From contig CM018697.1 in the NCBI GenBank assembly GCA_009363875.1, positions 49,369,484-49,433,483 on the forward strand: a DNA stretch of 64,000 nt, given 5' to 3'. Below the pieces are notes generated by a model, which was not told the DNA's origin, searched no databases, and saw only the letters and a list, made by a program, of their open reading frames with translations. This DNA comes from Mikania micrantha (lineage: Eukaryota > Streptophyta > Magnoliopsida > Asterales > Asteraceae). The position numbers and the translations under genes were made by a program. This document shows, piece by piece, positions 21,957 through 33,891 of the stretch (positions are counted from its first letter, which is position 1; every line of letters begins with the position of its first letter).

Positions 21957-22100
21957 ACGAAATATACAAAGATTGCATTTTTACATCTTTTCTGTTGATT
22001 CTAATCTGGATTCCGCTCACTTTAAAGTCATTCGGTGTCGATTGGAGCCATAAAGCTCAAGTCTTGATCGAGATCTGGACCTACAAGTGGTATTAAAGCC
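21957..22100 (+). repeat. Left terminal copy and primer-binding site of the copia element
   Basis: 129 bp, nearly identical to 33763-33891 (about 95% by eye), ending CTACA. The primer-binding-like TGGTATTAAAGCC follows at 22088-22100. This is the 3' end of an LTR. The left limit coincides with the point where similarity to Athila ORF1 stops. Confidence 0.65.
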
Positions 22101-22655
22101 TTCGAGCTCTTTTCTACACCAAGGTAACAACTTTTTCGTTTAAGTTTGATACTTTCTTGATCGTCTCTTCATCATCTAGCTGCTGACAAAATTTGGGGCT
22201 CTAAATCTAGAAGAATTTTTTTGTGGAAAAATTTCAAGTATTATCGACTTCTCAGTTTCGAGAACACCTTTTCAAGCACATCATTTCGAGATCTGGTCTT
22301 CGGGTACAACACTTTGAGTTCAACAGCTTAGCAAAATTGTTTCTGAGTTTTTGAGGTTCAGGTACTATATTTCGAGAAGAAGTTTTCGTGTACAGGTTAT
22401 CGAACACTTGGATTTCGAGATCTCATTTTCGATAACAACATATCGAGTACAGTCTTTCGAACCCTTGGAGTTCGTGAACAACTGTTCGAATACTCTACTT
22501 CGGGTACTGGGTTTCAAATACTCCTGGATCAACGAGTACAGCTTGGACTTCGTGTATTGCTTGGGATTTCGAATACTTAAGGATTTCGAGTAACACAGGG
22601 TCTTTAGGAACTTGTTAATTTTGAGAATTTGTACTTAGAAAATTTTCGTTTCATC
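22101..22655 (+). other. Leader of the copia element with dispersed TTCGA motifs
   Basis: No gene. From about 22225 to 22590 the sequence is built from irregular 25-35 bp units containing TTCGAG, TTCGAA or TTCGGG followed by TAC or AAC (for example TTTCGAGAT, TCGAACAC, TTCGGGTAC). Confidence 0.6.
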
Positions 22656-24760
22656 ATGCCCTCTAAGAATCGTACCAGCTTATCCAACTTGCTGAATTTG
22701 GATAATGAAATAAGCACGGGAACTAAGCCACCAAGGCTCGTATCAGGAGACAACTTCCAAGACTAGAAATTCATATTTCAGTCTTTCATCAAGTATACAG
22801 ATCCGAAGTTATGGAGATCGATATAGGAGGGGCCTTATGTGCCGATAGAGGGAGATTCCTTAGAAGCCCAACTCAACAGATTCACTCACCTTATGAAAGA
22901 GATGACAAGTGCTGGGATTGAAATGTTAAAGGGAGAAGTTGACAAGAAACTCTTAAATTCACTGCCATACAACTGGAACTCAAACTGCACAACAATCAAG
23001 AGGACAAAAGACATGTACAAGACTACTCTCAGTGTGTTAATCTCAATCATCAACTCATATGACATGGATGACAAACAAAGGGCGCTTAATCATGCCAATT
23101 CCATGGGCATTACTCCTGTATCTGAGAATGATACTCTCTTGTCTGCCATCAATTATCAAGCTTCTGGTTCTAAGCATTACCAGACCTCTTCATCTCAGTC
23201 TGTTCCTTTCAAGACCGCATTCATTTCATCAGGGCAAGTGAGTTCAGTGCCCAAAATCAGCCTGGAGAGTGAGGAGATTCTGCTACTATTCAAAGGATTC
23301 ATGAACAGTTACAATGCATTTATTGCTGGAGAATTGGCGCTGGCGAATCTCACTCAAGACAATCTAGAGCAGATCAACCCAGCTGATGTGGAGAAATGGA
23401 TATCTCATGGCAGATGGCCATGGCGGTCTTTCAGGAAAAGAAGTTAATCAAGAATTATGGCAGGAACAGTTTTGGGAAAAACCCAGGAAGGAAGTTGGGA
23501 TTTGACAAGTCAAAGCTAAGGTGCTACAATTGTGTCCAGCAGAGTCACTTTGCTCGGGAATGTAAGCTGCCCAAGGTTGTGAATGAGGCAGACAAGAAGC
23601 CTGATGAAAAGGGGGGAGCTGGAGGTGGAGCTAGCACATCAAAGGCATTGGTCACGCAAGAGCTTGAGATGACTATGACCATGTGTTAATGGCTAAGGTG
23701 GACGACAAATGCAATGAGGTAACAGAAAATCTCTGCTCTACTTCTTGCATTGAGAAGGTTTTTAAGTACCGTTCGCCTAATGAGGACTTAATCAAAGAAC
23801 TCACCAAACTTAAATATTTTAACTCTGAATTTCTTAAAAATGAAGAGCTTTTCAAAAGGAAACTTGACACTGAAAGGCGTGATATTTCACAATTAAAAGA
23901 ACTTTTAAGTGATAAAGAGTCCAACTATCGGGACGCCAGGCGTCAGATAGATGAACTCTCCTTAGAGTTAGAACAAGTTAAGACACAGTTGTCCAAAACT
24001 AAAACTAAAGCTGATAAATATGAGTATTAGAGTACTGTGGTGTCTAACATGATTGATGTCCAGAGTAGGAGAAAAGAGAAAATTGGGCTTGGTTTTACTG
24101 AGGTGAAATCTCCATTTAACCATAACTACTCCATCATGCCCAATACCAACACATCTGTTAAATGATCTGCTGTTGAAGTCAGACCAACGATTTGAGTTCA
24201 CCACTGGTTCTAACAAACCAGTCCCTCTTACCGTAGATGCAGTTGTGACTGACCTTAATAATTATGATGGTTCTTAGGCTTGTGCAGAATGTTTGAGTGT
24301 TTCAGGTTCAAGGCTAAAGAAGGAGAAATGAAGTGCTGGCAGGAGCACATATTGTTCAACTTCACATAGCAAATCACATTTTGTTCCAATAGTTGATTTT
24401 GTTAGGAGATTTGAATCAATCACTATTAGACCAAATGAAATGATTAAGGATTTTAAGACTAAGTTTGCTAAAATTAATGATAATGTTAAAAACAAAATTG
24501 TCTTAGAATCAGATCCTTCTCCTTTGACTGAGCAGGTAACTCGGAGGCGGGTTCAAAGTTAAACACTAACTCTGAACCTTATGTTCCAACTGGGTCATTG
24601 GAACAAGCCTCCATAAGTTCTATCTCTGGTATGAGTGACTGTGATGTAAAGCCATTTGACCAAAAGGAGTTTCATGAAAAAGTTTGTTGCTATGCATGTG
24701 GAAGACCAGGCCACATTGCTAGACACTATCTGCATTGACCTACTGAATTCTTCTATGGGA
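22656..24760 (+). pseudogene. Gag of the SIRE-like copia element, broken
   Basis: Starts at ATG 22656 (MPSKNRTSL). Two in-frame TAGs occur within the first 60 codons, and the N-terminal gag domain appears shortened before EGDSLEAQLNRFTHLM (about 22850-22900), a hallmark of the copia gag UBN2 region. A frameshift near 23395 leads to a zinc knuckle CYNCVQQSHFAREC (about 23520-23560). Next come a long coiled-coil stretch (23683-24027, repeated Leu/Glu/Lys heptads), stops, and a second knuckle CYACGRPGHIARHY (about 24690-24735) whose last Cys is Tyr. The two knuckles and coiled coil fit the enlarged gag of SIRE elements. It would form the particle shell and bind element RNA, but it is not functional here. 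Confidence 0.75.
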
Positions 24761-27700
24761 AGAATCAGAAGGTCAAACCCAAGGCTAAACCTGTTAAAAG
24801 ACCAATGAGGACTGATCAATCCTCCAAGCCTAGGGTAAAACCTCAGAAGGTAAATCCGAATCATCCCACAGCCAAATGTGCCAAACCAGCAAAACAAAAT
24901 CAATCTGGTTTTCATAAACAAAAGTCAAAGGATTTCAAATCTAAAAGCAAACCACAATGGAAAAATAAGCTACATTTGAAACCTCAAGTAAAACTAATTG
25001 ATCATGGCAGTGGTGTCAGGCCCATGAATGTCAGGGCTAAATCAGACAAGCTCAAGGGAATTATCAAGAAAGGGCCCAAAGTTCCACAAGTACCTAAATC
25101 TGTTATGATTTGGGTACCCATTTCTAATTAAATGTGTGTGTGTTATGCAGGGACGACCAAATAAACAGAAGAATTTTTGGTACGTTGATAGTGGTTGTTC
25201 CCGGCATATGACTGGGGATTTTTCTTAGTTACATGAAGTCACACCATTTAATGGAGGATATGTCTTGTTTACTGGAGACAAAGGTGGGAAAATCAGCATG
25301 AAGGGCACGGTTACAAATGGAACTCTAAGTTTTGACGATGCGTACTATGTTGAAGAACTCAACCACGGCTCGTTGAGTGTTTCTCAGATCTTTGACAAGA
25401 GCTTTTTAACACACTTCACAAACAAAGGGTGTCTTATCTTGAAGCCCGGATTTGTTGTATCAAAGAAATGGATCTTGATGAGGACTCCAAGAATCAACAA
25501 TGCCTATATCATCAACATGAATTCTGATTCATACACAGAAAACACCTGTTTGTTTTCTAAGGCATCAGAGACTGACTGTTTGCTGTGGCATCGCCGACTG
25601 GGTCATGTCAATTTGAAGAATCTCAACCGACTAGCTAAGGCGGATCATGTGATTGTCCTACCTTCTAAGGACTTCTCCAAAATTGAGAAGTGCAGTGCAT
25701 GTGCCAAGCGGAAGCAACACAAGAGACCCCACAAGCCCAAATTGTTCAACTCAATTTCATCAATTTTGCAGCTTCTTCATATGGATTTATTTGGACCGGT
25801 GAATGTCATAAGCATCGGGAAGAAGTCATATTGTCTTGTTCTAACAGATGATTATTCCAAATTCACATGGGTGTTCTTTCTGGCTAAGAAAGATGAGACA
25901 CCAGAGATTCTGAAGAAGTTTATCACCCCGATCGAGAATCAGAATAATTTAAAGGTTAAGGTGATCAAAAATGACAACGGCGCCGAGTTCAAAAATCAGA
26001 AACTCAATTGATTTCTACGATGAGAAGGGACTTGCTCGACAGTACAGTGCAGCTCGTACACCACAGCAAAATGGAGTTGCTGAAAGAAGGAACATAACGC
26101 TTATCGAGGCTGCACGGACCATGCTGTCAGAGTCTAAGCTGCCAATCTTCTTATGGGTTGGAGCTATTAACACGGCTTGCTATGTTCAAAATCGAGCTCT
26201 GTTGAACAAGCGCCATCAGAAGACTCCCTACGAGATTTTCTTCAATCAGAAGTCGAAGGTTGGTCACTTCAAGTCGTTTGGTTGTCCTTGCACTCTCCTC
26301 CACACTGAGGCGAATCACAAGTTTGATGACAAGGCAGATAAGTGTTACTTCGTGGGCTATTCATCTGAGAAAGCTGCTTACTGGGTATACAACAAGAAGA
26401 CCCGGATGATTATGGAGTCATACTACATTGATTGGCTAGAAATGAACAACACCGATGCTAGTTCTAGTCCAAACTTGTTATTTCAGTATGATTCTACATT
26501 TGAGCCCTTCAACTCTTCATCTGAGAATGCAGGACCGTTTGAACCTAACGACAGTTTCTACAAGAGTGATGACGTGGACTACAGGGTTGACTACGTTCCG
26601 TGTGATCCCAAGCTTCTGACAGTTGACCCGCCAGGGATGTATGATCGAGTTCCACCCGTTCAGCCAACTCCAACAATGAAGTCATCCCACAGATCCAGAG
26701 AATTCACAATCTGTTCAACCTACTCCAGAGATAGATCAAGCCTCATCCTCTTTCCACCAGACTTTTGACTATCCACTGTTCTCAGACCACATCCCTGAGG
26801 AACGTTGTGTGGATAATGGAGCTGAAGCAAGTGAAATCGCTCCCGTTGACAACACCTCTTCCTCTAGTGAGGATCAACTAACTCACATCTGAAATCTGAT
26901 CGATAATTTAGCTTTGGAGGAAGTGCCTACTTTAAGCACCAAAAAGAATCATCCAGTGAAGAATATCATTGGACCTCTTTCAGAAGGAGTTCTTACTAGG
27001 AGCAGATCCATTCCAGTTCAGACACCTTGCCTGAAGGAACTATAACACGAAGTCAATAAGGTCCAATTAATTATTGTTTATATTCATGTTTTATTTCGCA
27101 GGTAGAACCCAAGAATGTCAATAAGGAGTTTAAGCTGGGTTGAAGCAATGCAGGAAGAATTGATGCAGTTTCAGAAGCTCAAGGTGTGGAATCTGGTTCC
27201 ATTGCCCAAGGGGAAACTTCCAATCAGAACCAGATGGGTCTTCAGAAACAAGAGAGATGATTCGGGCATGATCATTAGGAATAAAGCAAGGTTGGTAGTA
27301 CAGGGCTTCTACCAACAGGAGGGGATTGATTATGAAAAAGTCTTTGCACCGGTCGCAAGATTTGAAGCTATCCGCATCTTCTTGGCCTATGCTTCCTACA
27401 TGAACTTCACTATTTATCAGATGGATGTGAAGACATCCTTCTTGTATGGAAAGGTCAAGTAAGAGATCTATGTGTGTCAGCCCCCGGGGTTCGAGGATTC
27501 GCAGTATCCCGACCATGTCTACAAGCTAGACAAAGCCCTTTACGGTCTTCATCAGGAACCGCGAGCATGGTATGCAACACTTACAGATCATCTGCTTACA
27601 AATGGATATACCCGTGGAGCCATTGATCAGACATTGTTCGTTCACAGAGATAAGGACGATTTGATTCTCGTTCAAATCTATGTGGATGACATTATTTTTG

Positions 27701-27910
27701 GTTCCACAAGCTCGGTGCTATGCAAAGAATTTGAAGCTGTGATGAAGAAGATGTTTGAGATCAGTTCAATGGGGGAAATGACCTTCTTCTTGGGTCTTCA
27801 GGTAAAGCAAGATTCTAAGGGTGTGCTGATTCATCAGGGCAAGTACGTTACTGACATTCTCACAAAGTTCAACATGTTGGAATCAAAGCCCGCATCCACT
27901 CCTATGGCTA
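24761..27910 (+). pseudogene. Pol of the SIRE-like copia element: protease, integrase, reverse transcriptase; RNase H missing
   Basis: A basic linker (24805-25128) leads to the protease motif FWYVDSGCSRHMTGDFS (about 25170-25225), followed by a TAG. Integrase: WHRRLGHVN and KCSACAKRKQHK form the zinc module (about 25590-25725), then Asp in LLHMDLFGP (about 25775), Asp in VIKNDNGAEFKN (about 25965-25995), a frameshift at about 26000, and Glu in RTPQQNGVAERRN (about 26060-26090). After a variable linker with stops, reverse transcriptase follows: WVEAMQEEL (27130), KARLVVQGF, DYEKVFAPVAR, a TAA at 27460-27462 (after GKVK), and the catalytic YVDDIIFGS (about 27675-27705). At about 27910 (STPMATRP) the sequence passes straight into the env-position ORF, so the usual RNase H is absent, presumably deleted. 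Confidence 0.8.
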
Positions 27911-28418
27911 CACGTCCCAGGGCAGAACAGGAAGAAATACAGGATAGGGACTACGTTCTCAGTCCTAAGTCATCCCCGAAGAAAAAGAGTTTAAAGATGA
28001 TGTCCAAGAGGGCAAAGGACCCTAGGCTCAGAAAGAAGAATGTAGGCACATCATCATTGTCACACCCCGAGCCGGCGGGTTGGATCGACATCCCCGTCGG
28101 GCGGAAGGTTCCCGGGGCGCGATATCGTGAGTGATAATCGTGAGGATCAGATTGTTTACATAGCATCAATGTTTAGAATAACTAAAGCACAATGACATTA
28201 AACTAGAATTTACAAAGTTAAATTACAATTGTTAATGTTTGATAATTTAACCAAGTAAATCTACAAATGAATCATAAGTCTACTATCTTGTAACCGTACA
28301 AGATATCAAAAGTGATTCACAGTAGTCAACAAAATATGTGCCTCCCGAAAACTACTAGGTTCTCTAACTGACATCCTAGCATGCATTCCTGAAACCTTAG
28401 CTTAACCCTGTCCATCAC

Positions 28419-30136
28419 CTGAGAAAGCATGAAAGAAAACAAAGTCAACACGATGGTTGGTGAGTTCATATAATTTAGTTGTTGAAAAATAGCTTTTACA
28501 AATCCCTTTTTAGATAACAACCTTAAACTCATTAACATCACCTGTATCATCCACCTTGGTATGCTTATGTATAGGGAATACGAAAGGGTCGAGCCTACAA
28601 CCCACCCAGACGCCATCCCACCACATACTAAGTCATATAGGACATTGTTGTTAATGATAATTAAGCATTTTATCTACCTTTCAATTCCATTTCAAAAGAA
28701 TAGCCTTATTACAAAACTTTTAGGTAACAACCTTAACCTCATTAACATCACCTGTATCATCCAACTCGGTATGCTTATGTATAGGGCATACGAAAGGGTC
28801 GAGCCTACAACCCGCCCAGACGCCATCCCACCACATACTAAGTCAAATAGGACATTGTTGTTAATGATATTTAAGTGTCTTACCTATCATACAGTTTCAT
28901 TCCCATTCTAGCCTCGAACATTTAGTTTAGAAGTCTAAAAACATGTGTACATTAACATTTACCCATCTCTTCGGTAACGACCTTAACCTCATTAACACCA
29001 CATGTATCATCCAACTCAGTATGCTTATGTATAGGGCATACGAAAGGGTCGAGCCTACAACCCGCCCAGACGCCATCCCACCACATACTAAGCCACATAG
29101 GGCATTGGTGTTAATGATAATTAAGAATCTTACCTACCACCCATTTCTATTTTAAAATTTGATTTCCACAATTTGAAATACCTCTGATTTCCTGTGTTCA
29201 CCATGCTTACATGATTACCCAAAACGCTTGTAGAAATATGATATTAAATGTTTAATTAAACTAATAACTAAGCATTTAAATACAACTAAGACATGATGAT
29301 TGGGCCTTATTTGACTCAATCAATTAGACTTAGTTGTTGGTGGTTGTCCAAGTTGTACCCTCTCACACGTGGCCCGTATCAGGCATGACCCACAAGGAGT
29401 CTACCTGTATGTGTCGGGACTTTAATGATGCCCATATCAGCTTGACCCATTGGTCTACTGTACATGCCGGGACTTTAAGGATATCCTTCGATTTCTTCAT
29501 CGTCTGTGATTCTCTTGATTTTCTTTTAATAGTTTATGTTATTGCCCATATAGCTTGACTACAAGAGTCTACTATTTATGCCGGGACTTTTCGTGTGTTA
29601 CACATGGTCTTGATTTCTATACAACTGACATCCACCTTAATTAAAGCAATTAATGATTTCATTAGATTTTAATGATTTCATTATTTCAATGATTCACACA
29701 CGGTTATGATTCACTTGATTCTCTTGATTTCTGATCTTTAGAATTCCATGATTTCACAATGATTATAGATTCTTGATTAGGATCCTTAGATTTACTGATC
29801 CACACACTGGATTAGATTCCATTGCATTTGATCTTTAACTTTAGTTCTTTTGATTCCACTTTGAATTTAGAATCTTCAATTTGAGATTGATGGACTAAGG
29901 GTTTGTTTAGAGTTTTAGAATTAAGGTATTATTCAAAAGAGTAATTAATTAACTTGTTAGTTAGTTCTGTATAGCAATTACCTAGACATGAGTCTAGGAG
30001 TATAAACAAGCATATATAATAAGCAATTAATTAGTAAAAGCATTTACATAAAACAATTTAAATAAAACAGTTTACGCATGCTTCTCAGCCCCACGTTTGA
30101 AAACAAAAATGTTTAGAAAAGGGGCAATTAACTCAC
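28419..30136 (-). other. Predicted LTR-leader intron (solo LTR)
   Basis: Sense donor CAG|GTGAGTTAATT, acceptor CATGCTTTCTCAG|GTGATGG, with CTCACCAACC and GTTGAC upstream of the acceptor. It is 1718 bp long and contains the triplicated block. Prediction only. Confidence 0.45.
28511..29150. repeat. Triplicated block of about 160 bp in the solo LTR
   Basis: Three copies start near 28514, 28724 and 28974. Each runs from TAACAACCTTAA or TAACGACCTTAA through CATTAAC, GTATGCTTATGTATAGGG, AAGGGTCGAGCC, GCCATCCCACCACATACTA to GTTAATGATA. Spacers of 50-90 bp differ. Elements A and B have one copy per LTR. Confidence 0.85.
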
Positions 30137-32486
30137 CTGTGTTGTAGCTCTTACGTTTCAACCAAGAAAATAATGCGCGCTCGTTTGTTGTAAATTAAGT
30201 ATCTTCAGCACCTGTGTTGATTTATTACGATTTGAATACTATAAGTATTTATAGTTAACGTATATAGGGTTTAGGTCTCAGTGTGCGACTATGTGTCCTA
30301 TATACTTGCTAATGTGTTACTAAGATTTTCTTTAATTATTCTATGTTACATACCCTATGAATCCCTTATCCGTTATTTAATAACAACTTACTTTTAAATT
30401 TTACGAAAATCGGGCAGAGTTTCCTTTGTTTTTAGTCCAAATCCAGACAATTTATATTGTCTATTTTACAACCAAATCCCAATCAATTATAATAAAACTA
30501 ACTTTCATAACTATATAAACTTTAAACAAAACCAATGACATTTATAAAATATAACAATTAGCTATTAATTAAAGTCAATCTATTTTATTAAAAACATAAG
30601 TTATTCTTATGAAAAATACAAGTTAAACGTGTTAGAACTTGAGTTAACCAAATTTAGATCAATTCCAAGTCCTTTGATAGTTCTTTGTTTCCCAACTTGA
30701 TTCTTGTTCTTTCTTGAGATTGACTATCAACTAATTTATTCATTTGAACACTTCATTGATGGTCAATCTTGATGAAAAACTTTAAGTATTGGATGTTGGC
30801 ATCCTAATGTCAATATCCCATACTTAGTCATTTCTCTTGAATTCCCATAGTTCTCATCTCGTTCTTTAATTCTTTGAAATCTCATGGCTACTTATCATGT
30901 CATTAACTCAATGCGAATTACTAAGTAAACTTAATTTATTAGTTTACAAGTTAATATCGATGGCCTTAGCATTTGGTTAGCACTTAGTTAACCACTTATA
31001 CCCATGTCGATATTAACATCATAACCCATGGTTTTTCTTAATAAAACCCAAGTGTTTTAATCCCGCTTGATTGTTAAAACATACATGGGTTAAAAGAGTT
31101 TAGAAAGTCTTGGTGTTAGTAAAATCTTAATATCCATGGTTTCAAAAAAATCGGTTAACACTCAATCACCTAACTTAAACAAAGGTAACAAGAACCTAAA
31201 CCACCATAGATGAATGTTCATATAGTTATTTTTGTTTGAAATTATGCATAAACACATACCACATAGCTAGTAGCTTGCAAAACATGTCAAAACCTAAGAT
31301 TTCTTAAACTGACCCAAAATCTGGAAATCGGGAAGTAGGTTGTCCGACTTCAACAGGTCATAACTTGATCCTAGGAACTCCAAATCGAGCAAACTAAAGC
31401 TTCATGATCAAGCTCGGGATGTTACCTTTCTATCCATTATTTATACGCTTTCTAATTCGTCTAAATGAGGCCCCAAACAGCTGTTATAAAATCAGTACTC
31501 CATTCAGTACCTTCTGACTTAGGACACTGTTTTGAACCATTTAATGTCCGAACCAATGAAACTTGTGTTAATGAAAGTTGTTCCTAACATATTGAATTAG
31601 AAGGTGGAAAGTTTCGTGAGTTAACTTGAACGTTTGCTATGTTAAAAACACAAAAGAACTGGCTGGGCAGAATCTGCCAAGTTACCCAGCCCTTAGCACA
31701 GCCACTTCATGTCTTCGAAATTGCTGTGCACAGCCCCAAATCGATCCCTAACCCTTCCACTATTTAACCTCTAATGTTTATTGAGTTCCTAGACAAAATT
31801 GGTGCAAATACTAAGGCTTTAGAGGGTCCAAAACCCGCTGGGAATAGGGCTGTTCATCGGAACAGCACAGCAACACAAACAGCCCCATTTGAACACGATT
31901 CTTGCCATTATTCAGCTCCAATTCGATTCCCATCTTACCCAAACATCAATCTCACATGTCCCTTAGGTTCCTAAGTCGATTTGGTGCAAGTCCTAGGGGT
32001 TTTAGAGGTCGAAAAGTAGCTGGAAACTCATCTGCAAAGAGGAAAACGCACCTGCACAGGGATTGTCACGAAATCAGCTCCTTTGAGCTCAATTTTGGTT
32101 CGTTTTTGATGATTCAAAGCTTGGTTTCTTCCTCTTAACACGATCTACAAGTTTCTATAGTCATTTCAGTGTTTATCCGACTGATTTAAACTAAATAAAA
32201 CAGGGTTTGATGCTTACCTCTCGTGAATAGTAGAAAACCCTCAAAAACCGTAGTTTCTCTCTAAAAATGCGACCACATCAGCTCATTTCAGCTCTGATCT
32301 GCTGTACTTCTGTGTTCTCCTCGTTCTGACGGTCGTTTTGACTACTAGAACGTCGAATTTGATGGAGAAATGAGACAGATATGAAGGTTTGAAGTGGTGG
32401 TGGTATGGGGTGACGGGAAAATGAAAATCTTGGGGAAGAAGGAGATGGAGGCTGCAATTGTGAAGGAAAATGGGTGGGTTTTAGGG

Positions 32487-32494
32487 TTTAAATA
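32487..32494 (-). promoter_or_regulatory. TATA-like box of the solo LTR
   Basis: Sense TATTTAAA, 0.68 kb from the LTR start, preceded by several GAAACCGAGC/GAGACCGAAC-type motifs. Same offset as the TATA box of element C. Confidence 0.45.
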
Positions 32495-33762
32495 GTCCGA
32501 GTATATTCGGGTGTGTTCGGTCTCGCTCAGTTTCGCTCGGTTTCGCGTAAACGCGCCGGTTTCGTTTTCTCTCGTAACGAAACATTACGATCTCTTAAAA
32601 TAAAGTTTTCTAAATTATTTTAGGTGGTAATTCCTAATAAATTAACTAAATATCTTTCCATTAATTTTAAAATTTCGAAAACGTTTATTTTACAGTTTAA
32701 ATCGAATCATACAGTCGTCGCGCGTATTCGTTCGAATCGTCACACGTACGAACACGACGATAACTATACTTCCAATATGGTTTTCTAATTATCGGACATC
32801 ATTCAGAACGTTAAACTTTCATATATATTCGAACAGATCGTCACCAATACGAATAATCCGTCAATTTAGCATTCACATAACGACATCCGTTTTTGTCTTG
32901 TGCTGTAAAGCCTCACATACGTTTATACATAATAATTCCTAACAAATAATCACATGATGGTTCTGTATCGCCAGGTACTTGTCTGACTGATGAACCATGT
33001 TTCTGAGTTTCGCTTCTCTGAAATGATTCTGAATTTGTTCTTTGATAACACGTAATGATAATGATACATGATATGAATGTGACATACTATGAAATACGTA
33101 TAGTTTGTACCTGATTACTATTCATGTTACTGTTAAGATCACTGTTCCGGTGACGTTTCCGTCACTGATATTACAGTCATCCTCTCAGGCATCTTAAACA
33201 CAGCCACCACCACCACCTCCTCCACCTAAACCTCAGCCCACACTACCCAAAGCACCACCACCACCACCAAAGCCTAAACCAGCCCCTCAACCCAAACCAC
33301 CCACAAAACCAACTGCATCCACCCAAACTCCTATTCCACCACTGCCGAAGCCACCCAAGCTAAACCACCATCTCCACATTCTCCGATTCCCATCCACTTC
33401 TCTCAACCACCACCATCACCACCTAAAGCCAAGAAAGACAAAGGCAAGGCCCCACTACAATCACCATCACCCTATATGCCTGAGAAGGTGCCTGTGGACT
33501 TAGAATGGCTACAAGAAAGAGTGTTCTAGTTAGAACAAGAATCAGCCACCAAGGACAGACTCATCACCAATCTGCAGGAAGGCTTTGTAATGATTTATGA
33601 GAAGCTCAGAAAGCAGAACAAAGACACTGGCCATCTGAAGAAGGAAAACAGTTGGTTAACGAAAGTTATAGAAGAGCTGATTGGATCTAAGTCTGAGATC
33701 CAGGAAGAAGACAAGGCCGACAAAGACAATGATGATGATGAGACATTGTTTTTGCGAACTTA

Positions 33763-33891
33763 ACGAAATATACAAAGAATGCATTTTTACATCTTTTCTG
33801 TTCATTTTAATCTGGATTCCGCACACTTTAAAGTCATTCGGTGTCGACTGGAGCCATAAAGCTCAAGTCTTGATCGAGATCTGGACCTACA
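33763..33891 (+). repeat. Right terminal copy of the copia element
   Basis: 129 bp matching 21957-22085. A TG at 33753-33754, ten bases upstream, is a possible LTR start, but no polypurine tract is clear. Confidence 0.6.

Larger units (their letters stand above)
28058..33175 (-). mobile_element. Solo LTR (5.1 kb) of a Tekay-like family
   Basis: Ends TGTCACACCCCGAG (28058) and CACTGATATTACA (33175) match the LTR ends of elements A and B. Flanks are ATCAT (28053-28057) and GTCAT (33176-33180), a 5-bp duplication with one change. No gag or pol is present, so this is what remains after recombination between two LTRs. It carries the family landmarks on the sense strand: CpG-rich CGCGCGTATTCG block (about 32715-32740), TATA-like TATTTAAA (32494-32487), donor GTGAGT at 30136 and acceptor CTTTCTCAG at 28419. 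Compared with A and B it is about 1 kb longer, partly from a triplicated block at 28511-29150. Confidence 0.88.
27911..33749 (+). pseudogene. Env-position ORF of the copia element, split by the solo LTR
   Basis: Left part 27911-28057 is basic (KSSPKKKSLKMMSKRAK). Right part 33181-33749 has a proline run (33210-33300), a Lys/Pro region (PSPPKAKKDKGKAP) and a coiled-coil-like tail (EKLRKQNKDTGHLKKEN) ending DDDETLFLRT and TAA. Removing the LTR and one copy of the duplicated target puts both halves in the same frame (TCA-TCA-T|CC-TCT-CAG). A TAA occurs six codons later, and further shifts follow near 33350 and a TAG near 33527. SIRE elements often carry such an extra ORF; its function is unknown. 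I see no signal peptide or membrane segment. Confidence 0.6.
21957..33891 (+). mobile_element. SIRE-like Ty1/copia element, decayed and interrupted
   Basis: Gag, protease, integrase and reverse transcriptase appear in copia order (integrase before reverse transcriptase) on the plus strand, followed by a proline-rich and coiled-coil ORF in the env position. That layout is characteristic of the SIRE lineage. The element is flanked by two 129-bp direct copies (21957-22085 and 33763-33891) ending GGACCTACA. Three bases after the left copy comes TGGTATTAAAGCC, a mutated methionine-tRNA primer site. Excluding the solo LTR at 28058-33175 it is about 6.8 kb. Many stops and frameshifts, a shortened gag and a missing RNase H mark it as old. 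No target duplication was found. Confidence 0.82.

Noticed and set aside
27050..27103. Possible intron in the copia pol (ends TTTCGCAG)
   Set aside because: The segment itself reads as coding in frame (YCLYSCFISQVEPK), which fits the usual linker before reverse transcriptase.
33181..33480. Possible extensin or proline-rich cell-wall gene
   Set aside because: It continues in frame from the copia element after removal of the solo LTR, has no signal peptide, and leads into a coiled-coil tail before the copia terminus.
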